Source: an uncultured Caulobacterales bacterium
Lineage (GTDB): Bacteria > Pseudomonadota > Alphaproteobacteria > Caulobacterales > Maricaulaceae
DNA: 40,326 bases
Reading direction: 5' to 3'
Assembly (NCBI GenBank): GCA_938003545.1
Contig: CALKXY010000023.1
Span: forward strand, 1-40,326
Position numbers and translations under genes: made by a program. The notes beneath the pieces are model-generated. The model was not told the DNA's origin. It saw only the letters and a program-made list of their open reading frames with translations, and made no database searches. Positions 6,453 through 16,127 of the stretch are shown in pieces; the stretch's first letter is position 1, and each line of letters opens with the position of its first letter.

Positions 6453-7997
6453 CTACTCTGGCGCCTTTACATCTGCGTAACGCTCCCGCAGGGCGCGCTT
6501 CAGAATTTTGCCTGAGGCGTTCCGAGGGATGACGTCGGTAAAACGCACGACACGAATACATTTGAAACCAGCAAGTTTGGTTTTTGAAAGCGCGATAATA
6601 TCGGCTTCAGTAACGTTAGTGTCTTGCGCCCGAACGACCACGGCCATGGCGCTCTCGCCCCATTTGGCGCTAGGGATACCGATGACGGCGACATCTGCGA
6701 CGTCGGGATGAGTGAATAAGACGTTTTCTATTTCTGCGGGATAAACATTCTCGCCGCCAGAGATCAGCATGTCTTTCAATCGTTCTACGATGGTCACAAA
6801 GCCCTCCGCATCTGCTACGCCAACATCTCCCGAATGAAGCCAGCCATCGCGAATTGTCTCGGTTGTGGCCTCCGGGCGGTTCCAATAGCCGACCATATTA
6901 TTTGGTGACCGTATACACACTTCGCCCGACACACCTGGCGGGCATTCATTTCCGTTCGTATCCGTAATCCGAATATCCGTATAGAAATATCCTTTACCCG
7001 TAGAACCTGGACGTGCGGCGGCGTCTTCGCCGAGGATGAGGCACCCTGGCCCGCAAGTTTCCGTCATACCGTAAACCTGATTAATCGAGATACCCATTCT
7101 GGCAAAATCTTCGATCATGGAGACAGGTACAGGCGCGGCGCCAGATACCATTGACTGCATAGAAGACGGGTCATGTTTTGCCGGATCAAAGACCGCTTTC
7201 ATTGCCTGCAACATGGCGGGAACCAGCAGCGTATTTGTTATCTTTTCTGTTTGAATAATCTCCCAGCTTTTGACGGGATCAAATGATCGCGTGATGACCA
7301 ACCGTGCTGCAGAATAAATACTCTGAAAGGCAGGTGTCAGCGCGCCAACATGGAAGAGTGGCAAGGATAATAATGTTGTTTCGTCAATGCCCGTTTCATT
7401 TGTCGCCATCATATTTGTAATGGCCGCAAAGACCGTGTTGTGGCTGTGCATTACGCCTTTGGGTAGGCCTGTTGTGCCAGAGGTATACATGATGAACAGT
7501 AGATCATCGCCGCCGCCAGATATGGTGGGCTCTACGTGTGTATGTTTAGCGGTGAGGCCGGTGAAATCATGAGCGAACCCAGCCGTCTCTCCCCCCAATT
7601 GGATATATCGTGATAAATGAGTGCGATCCCCTCGGGATTGAATCTCGGCGACTTGCTTCGCAAATTCTGGTCCAAAGATAAGGGCGGTACTGCCGCTGTC
7701 TTTCAGAATGAATTCTAATTCGTCAGATGTCAGCCGCCAATTCAGGGGCACCAACGTTGCGCCGAGTTTGCCGACAGCAAAAAATGTTTCAACAAATTCG
7801 GAACAATTCATCAGCAAGATTGCAACGCGATCTCCTGCTTTGATGCCTATATTCGTCATGCCATTGGCAAGGCGGTTTGTGCGTTCATTTAAATTTGTAT
7901 AAGTGAAGCGTCGTCCGCTATCCGTTTCAACGAGGGCCTCTCGATTTGGCATGCGCCGCGTACGGCGCGTCAGAGTTTGACCAATGTTAATATTCAT
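6453..7997 (-). CDS. Acyl-CoA synthetase (AMP-forming, class I adenylate-forming)
   Basis: This enzyme activates a carboxylic acid, probably a fatty or aryl acid, to its CoA thioester via an acyl-adenylate in the cytoplasm. The 514-residue protein has all core motifs: the P-loop YTSGTTGLPKG (171-181), YGMTET near 310, DGWLHSGDVG, the hinge ERLKDMLISGGENVYPAEIE and the catalytic lysine loop PRNASGKILKR near the C-terminus. ATG at 7997 or GTG at 8000 could start it; GGGGAG lies 9 or 6 nt upstream respectively. The motif set resembles FadD3/FadD13-type ligases, but substrate cannot be read from sequence. It is the first gene of a two-gene unit with the lipoprotein esterase. Confidence 0.93.
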   Translation of the reverse strand: MNINIGQTLTRRTRRMPNREALVETDSGRRFTYTNLNERTNRLANGMTNIGIKAGDRVAILLMNCSEFVETFFAVGKLGATLVPLNWRLTSDELEFILKDSGSTALIFGPEFAKQVAEIQSRGDRTHLSRYIQLGGETAGFAHDFTGLTAKHTHVEPTISGGGDDLLFIMYTSGTTGLPKGVMHSHNTVFAAITNMMATNETGIDETTLLSLPLFHVGALTPAFQSIYSAARLVITRSFDPVKSWEIIQTEKITNTLLVPAMLQAMKAVFDPAKHDPSSMQSMVSGAAPVPVSMIEDFARMGISINQVYGMTETCGPGCLILGEDAAARPGSTGKGYFYTDIRITDTNGNECPPGVSGEVCIRSPNNMVGYWNRPEATTETIRDGWLHSGDVGVADAEGFVTIVERLKDMLISGGENVYPAEIENVLFTHPDVADVAVIGIPSAKWGESAMAVVVRAQDTNVTEADIIALSKTKLAGFKCIRVVRFTDVIPRNASGKILKRALRERYADVKAPE

Positions 7998-8142
7998 CAC
8001 CCGTGTCTCCCCATTGCGTTCACCTGTTATGTAGGCTTGTTTCTTACTAATGTTATGTCAGGTGATTTTTGACCTGTATAGCGGGAACCTATGTTGGTTT
8101 GGGCCGTTGCAATGAATTGACAAAGGAGCGTGCCGAAAAGTA

Positions 8143-9993
8143 ATGAAACGACGCTTGTGTCATATATTTGCGGGTATGACCGCGCCCTGTGCACTATTAG
8201 CATTTGCTCCGACAAGTTTTGCCGCGCAGCCTATCGTTGTCATTGAAAGTGATATGAGCGAGGATCAACAGGCCTTGCTTCACTCTGTTTTAGGCGAGGT
8301 TGAAGCTCCGGCTCGTAGTCTCGCACAGGCCCGCAGACGTGCAGAGGCGGCGGCAAAATCCGTGCGATCTGTCATGCGTAGTCTCGGCTATTATGATGCT
8401 GAAATTAGCGCCGAAGTGATCGAAGAAAAATCAGATACACGTATTACAGAAGGAAAAATAACGAGTGCAAGTCGCCGCCCGCCCCAAGCCGTTTTGCGCG
8501 TGAAGATAGGCAAGCGGTTCACATATGGAAATGTCGCAATCGCATATACTGATACAATGCCAGACATTCGCGAGGATGTCGCAACGCAGTCGCTCCTGAA
8601 ACCAGGTGACCCAGCCGAGGCCGCGAAGGTTGTCGCGACGGAATTGCGTCTCACGAATTATCTTCAAGGCCATGGTTATCCCGATGCGCGGGCGAATGCT
8701 CGCTCCGCAATTGTGGACCATGCAACGCAAAAAATGGATATCACTTATAATCTTGAGGTCGGACGACGCACGCGGTTCGGGAATATTCAACAAATAGGGA
8801 CAGCTTATCTGCGGGACAGTTGGCCAAAGATGATCGCGCCGTTTGAGTCAGGCGATTTATATACATCCAAAGATATTAACCAGCTCGCGGCCCGCGTCAC
8901 GGGCACAGCTGTTTTCGAAGGCGTCACGGCAACGTTGGCCAAGGACGCCACGGAGAATGCTGACGGTACCGTCACGCGCGATGTTATTCTAGATATCGAA
9001 CAGGGCGCGATTAACACTATATCCGGCGAGATAGGGTTTTCGACGTCTGATGGTACGGGAGCTGATATTACATATGAGCGCCGTAATTTTATCGGATTTG
9101 CGCAAACTCTTACGGTCAATGGAACCGCTAAAACGAATGAGATTAGTGCCGGCATCCAATATAATATTCCCTATGCGTGGCGCGAGGATCGTGAGTTAGA
9201 TTTTGCTGCAGATGTTGCGCGGTTAGATACAGAAGCTTTAAATGGGGATCGTGTCCGCACGAGTGTATTAGGGACACAGACGATCTCTCAAAAATTTAAA
9301 GTTGGACTAGGTCTAGGATTGGAAGCCTCCCGATTTGACCTGAACGGGGAAGAGGTCACAGCTTATCTTGTCGAAGGTCTTGGGCGGGCGGTTTATGATA
9401 CGCGCGATAGTATTCTTAATCCCATTAAAGGTATCCAGATCGAAGGAACGATTGCCCCGAGTTATAACTTCGGCGAAGAAGACGGGTCTTTCGCGACGGT
9501 GACCTTGGGCGGCTCGGCGTATAAACGAGTCTCGAACACATTTGTCGTTGCTGGACGCCTTGAGGGCGGAACTGTTGTCTCGGATGATTTCGCCACGGTC
9601 CCGCGAAACCGACGGTTTTATGCGGGCGGAGGCGGGTCTGTGCGCGGTTTCCAATTTCAATCTATTTCCCCGCGCCGCAATGTCATAACACTAGATGAGG
9701 CAGGCGAAACGCAGACCGAAATTGAACGGATCGGCGGGCGTACCCTTTTAGAAGGCAGCGCCGAAGTCCGCTATAAAGGCGATGGCCCAATCGGATATGT
9801 CGGGTTCCTCGATGCGGGCTCTGTATCTCGCAGTTATGACCCTGCCTTTGATGACATTCGTGTCGGCGCTGGCCTAGGTGTGCGGTATTATACGAATTTT
9901 GCGCCTTTGCGCGCCGATATTGCAATACCGCTTAACCCGCGCGAAGGCGATGCGGATTTTCAGATTTATATCTCAATCGGGCAGGCGTTTTAA
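8143..9993 (+). CDS. tamA: Outer-membrane translocation/assembly protein TamA (Omp85 family)
   Basis: TamA is the outer-membrane half of the TAM complex, which works with TamB in outer-membrane protein and phospholipid transport. The 616-residue protein has a signal peptide ending near AFAPTSFAA (about 28), POTRA-like repeats over about 30-270 and a C-terminal Omp85 barrel. The signature RRFYAGGGGSVRGF is the conserved VRGF/Y motif of barrel strand loop 6. It ends in phenylalanine (IGQAF), as outer-membrane barrels do. AAAGGAG lies 14 nt upstream of the ATG, a long spacing, but no in-frame alternative start is nearer. The stop overlaps the tamB start by one base (TAATG), so the genes are translationally coupled. 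Confidence 0.95.
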   Translation: MKRRLCHIFAGMTAPCALLAFAPTSFAAQPIVVIESDMSEDQQALLHSVLGEVEAPARSLAQARRRAEAAAKSVRSVMRSLGYYDAEISAEVIEEKSDTRITEGKITSASRRPPQAVLRVKIGKRFTYGNVAIAYTDTMPDIREDVATQSLLKPGDPAEAAKVVATELRLTNYLQGHGYPDARANARSAIVDHATQKMDITYNLEVGRRTRFGNIQQIGTAYLRDSWPKMIAPFESGDLYTSKDINQLAARVTGTAVFEGVTATLAKDATENADGTVTRDVILDIEQGAINTISGEIGFSTSDGTGADITYERRNFIGFAQTLTVNGTAKTNEISAGIQYNIPYAWREDRELDFAADVARLDTEALNGDRVRTSVLGTQTISQKFKVGLGLGLEASRFDLNGEEVTAYLVEGLGRAVYDTRDSILNPIKGIQIEGTIAPSYNFGEEDGSFATVTLGGSAYKRVSNTFVVAGRLEGGTVVSDDFATVPRNRRFYAGGGGSVRGFQFQSISPRRNVITLDEAGETQTEIERIGGRTLLEGSAEVRYKGDGPIGYVGFLDAGSVSRSYDPAFDDIRVGAGLGVRYYTNFAPLRADIAIPLNPREGDADFQIYISIGQAF

Positions 9994-12900
9994 TGTCCGA
10001 AAATGTGCCCATAATACCGAAGACGCGACACTGGGGTCGCCGCTTATTTATTGGCGTTTTGAGCGTACTGAGTTTATTTATCTTTCTAGCGTTTGCTCTG
10101 CGGTGGTGGATCGCAACTGACTCTGGTGCGCGATTTATCGAAACTCAAATTGAAAGTCGTGAATTTGGCTCGATTAAAAAAATAGAAATTGAAGGTTTAT
10201 CTGGCGACCCGTTAGATGATTTCTCTATTGACGAGATTAAATTATATGACAGCACGGGGCATTTTGCGACGCTCACGGATTTCACCATGGAGTGGTCGCC
10301 ATGGGGTTTACGGAAACGACATTTGAATATTGAGAGTCTCTCTCTTGTCGAGGCAGATATTCTACGTCGACCCATTTCAGATTCTCCCCAGGAGCCGAAA
10401 GACTCTGGCACTCCTTTCACGGCGCGTCTCTATTCAGCCGACATTGAAACGTTGATCTTGCGCGAACCTGTTATCGGCCAAGCTGCCACACTACGCCTAT
10501 CTGCCAATGGTGGGTTGTTTGAGGATGGAACGCTGACGGCAAAGCTGGATGTTGTCCAAACGGATACGGCTGGAGATGCAATCAGACTTGATTTTACCCG
10601 CATGGCTGGCGGCAATATAGACGGAACATTTGCATTAAATGGCGTTCCAAATGGAACAGTCGCAACGCTTCTCCATGCGCCGGATGACGTTGGTGTTGAA
10701 GGCCAAGGCGCAATTAAAGGGACATCAGAGGCGGGCGAAGGTCAAGCCGTCATTACCTTTGGACAGACGCAAGCCATAGACGCATCAGCAAAATGGTCAT
10801 CCCAAGTGGTCAATTTGGAAACTGTGCTGAACACCACCGATTGGCCATTATTTGATCACGTAAGCCAAGGGCTAGGCGCGTCGCTAAATGTGAAGGCGCA
10901 GTTGGACCGCACACAAGAAACAACCCCCTTTGTATTGGATGCTACGGCTGAGAACATGACAGCCAATATTTCAGGTGAATTAGGCGAGGATATAGGCTTT
11001 CCTGAAACGTTGAAATTTGACGTTATGTCATCTGAATTGGGCGCAGTCTTGCGATTGCCAGATGGATTTACACTAGGGGCAGGGTCCGCGAAGGGTGATA
11101 TCACATTTGGTGATGTGCTATCAGGTCGCGCGGTTATTGATGTTGCGAATATTACATCCCCTTATGGGACGGCGGCTAAAATATCAGGGCCTGTATCCTT
11201 GTCGCCAATCGGAAATTTATTGGAACTTCAGGCCACGCTGACGGCACTAAAACCGGTAACATCAATGGACTTACCTTTTACTTTGGCGACAACTGCAAGT
11301 CTGACGGCCAAAGGTGCATTCAATGCCGAAACGCGCCGTGTTTCTAAATTAGATGTTGCGCTAGAATCCGCAGGCAATCGAACGACGGCTAAGGGGGAAT
11401 TATCTCTGGACCGCAGCGCGATGGATATTTCAGGCCAAGCTCAAGTCAGTTTGAAAGATATAGGCGCAATTCCGTCAGGGGCTATGGCTGCAAAATATGT
11501 ATTGCGCAAAACACCCAACTCTGAACTTGCGATTTCGGTAGATGGAACGTTTGCAGCTCAGGCCCCATTTGCGCCGCCGTTCGACACTTTGTTGGATGAT
11601 GATATCCAGTATGATGCTCACATGACATTAGTAGATGGCGGGCTGCGTATTCGCGATGCCTTCATCGAGAGTGGTGGATTAAAGACCGCAATATCTGGTA
11701 CTGTAACAGATAGATTAAATCTCGAGGCTGAAATAAACCTCTCGCGCCCCGTTACTCTCGCGGCTTTAAGTGTGACTGCGTCGAGTCAATTTTCAGCGAC
11801 ACTTACAGGCGCACGCGCTGACCCCAATTTGCGTCTTGATGGTACGATCCAATCCGTTGTTCTCGGCGGGCAAACGTTTGAAACCGTCAGGTTGCGCACG
11901 GAACTCACTGATCTCGTTAGCGCGCCAAAAGGCCCTATGCGCATTACTGCAGATACGGCATTTGGTCCGCTAGATTTAGAAGCGCAAGTGGCTTCGAGTC
12001 CCGTGGGCTATGCTGTGAGTGATTTAGACCTGACCATCGCCGAGTTGACTGCAAGCGGTGAGCTGTCTTTTGACAAGGAGAATATTGCAACGGGCCGCCT
12101 CGTCCTAAATCTGCCGCAAGACAGAGACCGTTTCGCACGTGCATTTGCCGTGCTGGAGACTGTCGATGGCGAGCAAGGCGTGACACTGGAAGCCGAAGCC
12201 AAAAATATTGCTTACGGTGATGTCGCTGTTGAGCAGCTCTCCGCTAAAGTGACGGGGACATTGACGGCCTTGTCCGGTGATATATCCGTTTCTGGTCGGC
12301 GCACGTATCGTTTGTTGACCCGAGAATTTGAACTCAACACACCACTGTCATTCACGCGCTCGCCACAGATGGGCTATCGTTTAACCTTAAAGCCAGAGGC
12401 TGATTATGGACGTTACCAGATCGGTCATACGGAGGTTTTGTCTTTAGAGTATAATGAAGGCGACCTTTCAATTGACGCACCAATGACGTTGAATGGGAAA
12501 CCGCTTTTTGTTGATTATGTGAGAGAAGAGGCGTCGGAAGTCCTACAAATTCGTGCGCAGAATTTACCTATTAATTTACTCTCCCTGCCAGGACAGTTGA
12601 GCGAGTCTAAAGGACAAGTATCACTCAATTTAAATGTAAGAGAAGAGAATGGCCAAGGCGTTTCTGGGCAGGGCGTTATCGAAGTTTCTGATTGGCGAGG
12701 GTTTTCCGTTGATGAAGGTGAAGGCTTTACAACAACTGCGACATTGGATCTGCGACCCCGTGCTGTTATGTGGCAGCTTGAGACTGCAGATACCAGTCAG
12801 TTCTCATTGATAGGAAACGGACGTCTACCCTTGATCTCGGGCGCACATTTGGCGCAGTTGCGTCCTGACCTCACCGCGCCAATGACAGGAGAGTTGAATC

Positions 12901-14156
12901 TTTCTGGGTCCGCCAAACCTTTACTGTCTTTGGTGACAGTGGAGGACGCCGAACCTGACGGTTTGATCGACGCAGAATTAGATATTTCAGGCACATTGGG
13001 CGCGCCAAAAATCCAAGGCCAAGTTAGCGGTAAAGCTTTGCGTTTAGAGTTACCTGATTTTGGAACACGCGTGCGTGACGGTCGTTTTACGGCGGACTTC
13101 ACAAATAATACAATCGCGGTCAGTGATGTTTATATTCGTGATAGCGATGACGGAACCTTAGAGGGACGCGGGCAATTTAAATTGGGTGCATATGGCCGCC
13201 CCATTGGGCGTTTGGATGTTAAGGCGAAAAATTTCCGTGCACTTGACCGTAAAGACTATGAGGGCCGTGCCACGGGCGTACTTTACTTTGAGAGTGACGC
13301 TGAAACATCGACATTGGGCGGTGACGTTAAACTCAACCGCGCAGACGTTAAACAATTTGCGCAGGGCAAAGCAGCCGTTGTGGAAATTGAAGTTGAAGAA
13401 ATAAACGGAAATATGGACGACATTCAAATGGATGATCGTCCAGCTAACGTTCCTATTAACTTGAATTTACGTGTACGTGCTCCGCGCCGTATTTTTGTCA
13501 GATCACGTGGCCTGGATGTCGAGTTGGAAGCGGATATTCAACTTAAAGGCACATCTGTTGCGCCTCTGTTATATGGGACAGCAAATGTGATACGTGGCGG
13601 GTATAAAATTGCTGGTAAAACATTGGATTTTACAGAAGGTGAAATTACTTTTGTAGGTAAACTCGCCGACGCGAAAGTAAATTTGAAAGCTGAAACTGAT
13701 ACACAAAACATCAGTGCAAGTGTCAACATCACGGGAACGGTTCAGACACCAGAGATTCAATTAAGCTCCACACCCGACCGCCCTCAGGATGAGATTTTAT
13801 CAGCCCTTTTATTTGGACGATCCGTAACAGAGCTATCGACGATTGAAGCGGCGCAACTGGCGGGGGCCTTGGCACAGTTTTCGGGTGCTGGCGGCGGGTT
13901 TGATTTGGTGGGGGGCTTGCGTGATGCGTTGGGTATTGGGCAATTATCCATAGGTGTCGGCGAGGATGGGCAAGCCGTGGTTTCCGGCGGGCGTTATCTT
14001 GCGAAAGATGTTTACCTTCAGCTCTTCCGTGGGGCTGGCCCTGAATCCACGGGTGCGGTCATTGATTGGGAAATTCGCAGGAACTTATCCCTGCGCTCAA
14101 AGATCCAAGCAGACAGCCAGCAAAGTCTTTCTCTTAAGTATAAGAAAGACTTCTAG
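9993..14156 (+). CDS. tamB: Translocation/assembly module protein TamB
   Basis: TamB is an inner-membrane anchored, periplasm-spanning AsmA-like protein that forms a hydrophobic groove to the outer membrane and partners TamA. The 1387-residue protein has a cytoplasmic tail, one N-terminal TM anchor (about 17-37), and long beta-rich repeats. The conserved C-terminal TamB domain (DUF490) lies near 1050-1387 and includes DVELEADIQLKGTSVAPLLYG-like and LDFTEGEITFVGKL sequences. LSSTPDRPQDEILSALLFGR, near residue 1260, is a strong family signature. Length is in the family range. It starts on the last base of the tamA stop. Its 3' end is convergent with the Lrp gene 14 bp away, with no clear terminator between. 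Confidence 0.95.
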   Translation: MSENVPIIPKTRHWGRRLFIGVLSVLSLFIFLAFALRWWIATDSGARFIETQIESREFGSIKKIEIEGLSGDPLDDFSIDEIKLYDSTGHFATLTDFTMEWSPWGLRKRHLNIESLSLVEADILRRPISDSPQEPKDSGTPFTARLYSADIETLILREPVIGQAATLRLSANGGLFEDGTLTAKLDVVQTDTAGDAIRLDFTRMAGGNIDGTFALNGVPNGTVATLLHAPDDVGVEGQGAIKGTSEAGEGQAVITFGQTQAIDASAKWSSQVVNLETVLNTTDWPLFDHVSQGLGASLNVKAQLDRTQETTPFVLDATAENMTANISGELGEDIGFPETLKFDVMSSELGAVLRLPDGFTLGAGSAKGDITFGDVLSGRAVIDVANITSPYGTAAKISGPVSLSPIGNLLELQATLTALKPVTSMDLPFTLATTASLTAKGAFNAETRRVSKLDVALESAGNRTTAKGELSLDRSAMDISGQAQVSLKDIGAIPSGAMAAKYVLRKTPNSELAISVDGTFAAQAPFAPPFDTLLDDDIQYDAHMTLVDGGLRIRDAFIESGGLKTAISGTVTDRLNLEAEINLSRPVTLAALSVTASSQFSATLTGARADPNLRLDGTIQSVVLGGQTFETVRLRTELTDLVSAPKGPMRITADTAFGPLDLEAQVASSPVGYAVSDLDLTIAELTASGELSFDKENIATGRLVLNLPQDRDRFARAFAVLETVDGEQGVTLEAEAKNIAYGDVAVEQLSAKVTGTLTALSGDISVSGRRTYRLLTREFELNTPLSFTRSPQMGYRLTLKPEADYGRYQIGHTEVLSLEYNEGDLSIDAPMTLNGKPLFVDYVREEASEVLQIRAQNLPINLLSLPGQLSESKGQVSLNLNVREENGQGVSGQGVIEVSDWRGFSVDEGEGFTTTATLDLRPRAVMWQLETADTSQFSLIGNGRLPLISGAHLAQLRPDLTAPMTGELNLSGSAKPLLSLVTVEDAEPDGLIDAELDISGTLGAPKIQGQVSGKALRLELPDFGTRVRDGRFTADFTNNTIAVSDVYIRDSDDGTLEGRGQFKLGAYGRPIGRLDVKAKNFRALDRKDYEGRATGVLYFESDAETSTLGGDVKLNRADVKQFAQGKAAVVEIEVEEINGNMDDIQMDDRPANVPINLNLRVRAPRRIFVRSRGLDVELEADIQLKGTSVAPLLYGTANVIRGGYKIAGKTLDFTEGEITFVGKLADAKVNLKAETDTQNISASVNITGTVQTPEIQLSSTPDRPQDEILSALLFGRSVTELSTIEAAQLAGALAQFSGAGGGFDLVGGLRDALGIGQLSIGVGEDGQAVVSGGRYLAKDVYLQLFRGAGPESTGAVIDWEIRRNLSLRSKIQADSQQSLSLKYKKDF

Positions 14157-14170
14157 CAGCTTGGGCGCTT

Positions 14171-14677
14171 TTAATACCGAGGGACTGAGTTATTAACCAA
14201 GTGCAATGGCACAGCCGTTGTATCTTTACTTTGACGTAGCACGATCCGGCTTTGCACATCAGATACGAGATCAATGGATAATAGGACCTCGCGCAGGAAG
14301 CTATCATAGGCGTGCATATCGGTTGTAACGATGCGGAGCATAAAATCGACGGCCCCTGTTACGACGGCGCATTGGACAACTTCTGGCATGCGCGAGATTG
14401 ATTGTTCAAATTTTTCCATATTTATACGGTTAGGCAAAGCGAGCTTAACGGCGACAAAAACCTCAAAGTCCAGACCAAGGGCTTTACGGTCCAGTAACGT
14501 CACACGGCCTTTGATAATACCAAGTTCTTCCATGCGTTTAATTCGTCGCCAACACGGCGAGGATGATAAGCCAACTTGATCTGATATATCAGAGACAGAC
14601 AGACTCGCGTCTGATTGTATCAAATGCAGAATTTTAGCATCAATATTGTCCAGCTTTTCGTTTACTTTGCCGACCAT
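14171..14677 (-). CDS. Lrp/AsnC family transcriptional regulator
   Basis: The 168-residue protein has an N-terminal winged helix-turn-helix (about 7-60: LDNIDAKILHLIQSDAS, SVSDISDQVGLSSSPCWRRI, the usual AsnC recognition helix) and a C-terminal RAM effector-binding domain (about 75-150, with VVQCAVVTGAVDFMLRIV). These regulators bind amino acids and act as octamers. It is transcribed away from the branched-chain 2-oxoacid dehydrogenase operon. This matches the BkdR/bkd arrangement known from Pseudomonas, so control of bkd by branched-chain amino acids is a reasonable inference. A short basic/hydrophobic extension is present at the C-terminus. Confidence 0.93.
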   Translation of the reverse strand: MVGKVNEKLDNIDAKILHLIQSDASLSVSDISDQVGLSSSPCWRRIKRMEELGIIKGRVTLLDRKALGLDFEVFVAVKLALPNRINMEKFEQSISRMPEVVQCAVVTGAVDFMLRIVTTDMHAYDSFLREVLLSIDLVSDVQSRIVLRQSKDTTAVPLHLVNNSVPRY

Positions 14678-14873
14678 GGTCCATTTCCCTGAAGATGAGT
14701 GGTTTTTTCCACTGAATTACGGTTTATTGGAATTTCCTACTATATATATAGGCTTTTTCTTCAATGAAAATTTCGTGACATTACGTTATCTCGGAAAAAA
14801 TAACTACCAATAGCCAATTACGGCGAAATGCGACTCTCTCGCATGACTTATAGTGTATTTAACCGAGGCCGAT
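14678..14873. promoter_or_regulatory. Divergent control region between the Lrp gene and the bkd operon
   Basis: This 196-bp gap is AT-rich and must hold both promoters. It contains the perfect palindrome CTATATATATAG (14740-14751), T-runs and A-runs, and a GANTC site (GACTC, 14832-14836). AT-rich, partly palindromic DNA is typical of Lrp/AsnC binding. No promoter can be placed with certainty. Confidence 0.45.
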
Positions 14874-16124
14874 ATGGCGAAACCCATCAGATTGAATACA
14901 TCCCGCCTTTATGTGCCGGAACCACAGTTTCGGCCGGGTGACACGCCAGATTACTCTCACATTGCTGTACCTGTTGCACATACGCCGTCGCGCCCTGATC
15001 CGCTTTGTGCGGCGCATGAAACAACGCCGCATGCCACAAAACTGATCCGGGTTTTGCGGTTCTCGGGTGAAGCGGCTGGCGATTGGGCTCCGAAGATTTC
15101 AGCGGATGCGCTTCGCGGGGCTCTCCGTGATCTTGCCCTGACACGGGCCATGGATGACCGTATGTTCACCATGCAACGCCAAGGTAAGATGAGCTTTTAC
15201 ATGAAGTCGACAGGCGAAGAAGCCGTCAGCATCGGCCACGCAATGGCACTCCGCGATACAGATATGGTGTTTCCTACATATCGTCAGCAAGGCATTCTTA
15301 TTCATCGCGGGGCATCGATCAAAGAAATGATGTGCCAATGCCTCTCAAATTCGGGCGACCCATTGGATGGTAAGTCTATTCCCGTTTTATATTCGTTCAA
15401 AAAACACGGCTTTTTTTCAATTTCAGGAAACCTAGGCACGCAACTTATTCAAGGTGTCGGATGGGCTATGGCCAATGCTTATAAAGACAGCGATGAAATT
15501 GCGTCGGTGTTTACAGGCGAAGGCGCGACGGCTGAGGGAGATTTCCATTATGCTTTGAACTTTGCCTCGACCTATCGGGCACCTTGTTTGATTAATGTGG
15601 TAAATAACCAATGGGCGATTAGCTCCTTTCAAGGTATCGCGGCAGGTGAAGGCGAGACCTTTGCGGCGCGCGGGACAGGCTATGGTTTGGCAACATTGCG
15701 TGTCGATGGAAATGATCTGCTTGCGGTTTACGCCGCGACGAAATGGGCGGCTGAACGCGCGCGCGGCGGCGGCGGCGCAACCTTGATCGAACATTTCACC
15801 TATCGTAAATCCGGACATTCTACGTCGGATGATCCGACAAAATATCGTCCTGAAAATGAGCCTGATGTTTGGCCTTTCGGGGATCCTTTGGATCGCTTGA
15901 AAAATCATCTGATACATATTGGTGAATGGGATGAAGATCAGCACACAGCCCTTCTAACTGAGGTTAAGTCAGACATCCGCGAGATATATAAATCTGCTGA
16001 AGCGATGGGAAGTTTATCTGGCGAGACGAAAGTCAATGACTTCACGATGTTCGAGCAAGTTTATGAGCGGTCTCTACCGCATTTGGATGAGCAAAAGCGA
16101 ATGTTCGCAGCAGAGCAGGATTAA
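14874..16124 (+). CDS. bkdA1: Branched-chain 2-oxoacid dehydrogenase E1 component, alpha subunit
   Basis: The protein is the thiamine-diphosphate-binding half of E1, which decarboxylates the 2-oxoacids derived from Leu, Ile and Val. It has 416 residues from ATG at 14874 (MAKPIRLNTS, GAGG 6 nt upstream); a GTG 21 nt upstream is possible but less likely. The ThDP motif runs from GEGATAEGD (215-223) to NN (244-245). YRKSGHSTSDDPTKYR (310-325) matches the phosphorylation loop of the branched-chain E1alpha and separates it from the pyruvate enzyme. Its N-terminal extension of about 60 residues is also typical of BCKDH alpha. It is followed after 3 nt by the beta subunit. Confidence 0.94.
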   Translation: MAKPIRLNTSRLYVPEPQFRPGDTPDYSHIAVPVAHTPSRPDPLCAAHETTPHATKLIRVLRFSGEAAGDWAPKISADALRGALRDLALTRAMDDRMFTMQRQGKMSFYMKSTGEEAVSIGHAMALRDTDMVFPTYRQQGILIHRGASIKEMMCQCLSNSGDPLDGKSIPVLYSFKKHGFFSISGNLGTQLIQGVGWAMANAYKDSDEIASVFTGEGATAEGDFHYALNFASTYRAPCLINVVNNQWAISSFQGIAAGEGETFAARGTGYGLATLRVDGNDLLAVYAATKWAAERARGGGGATLIEHFTYRKSGHSTSDDPTKYRPENEPDVWPFGDPLDRLKNHLIHIGEWDEDQHTALLTEVKSDIREIYKSAEAMGSLSGETKVNDFTMFEQVYERSLPHLDEQKRMFAAEQD

Positions 16125-16127
16125 TCA

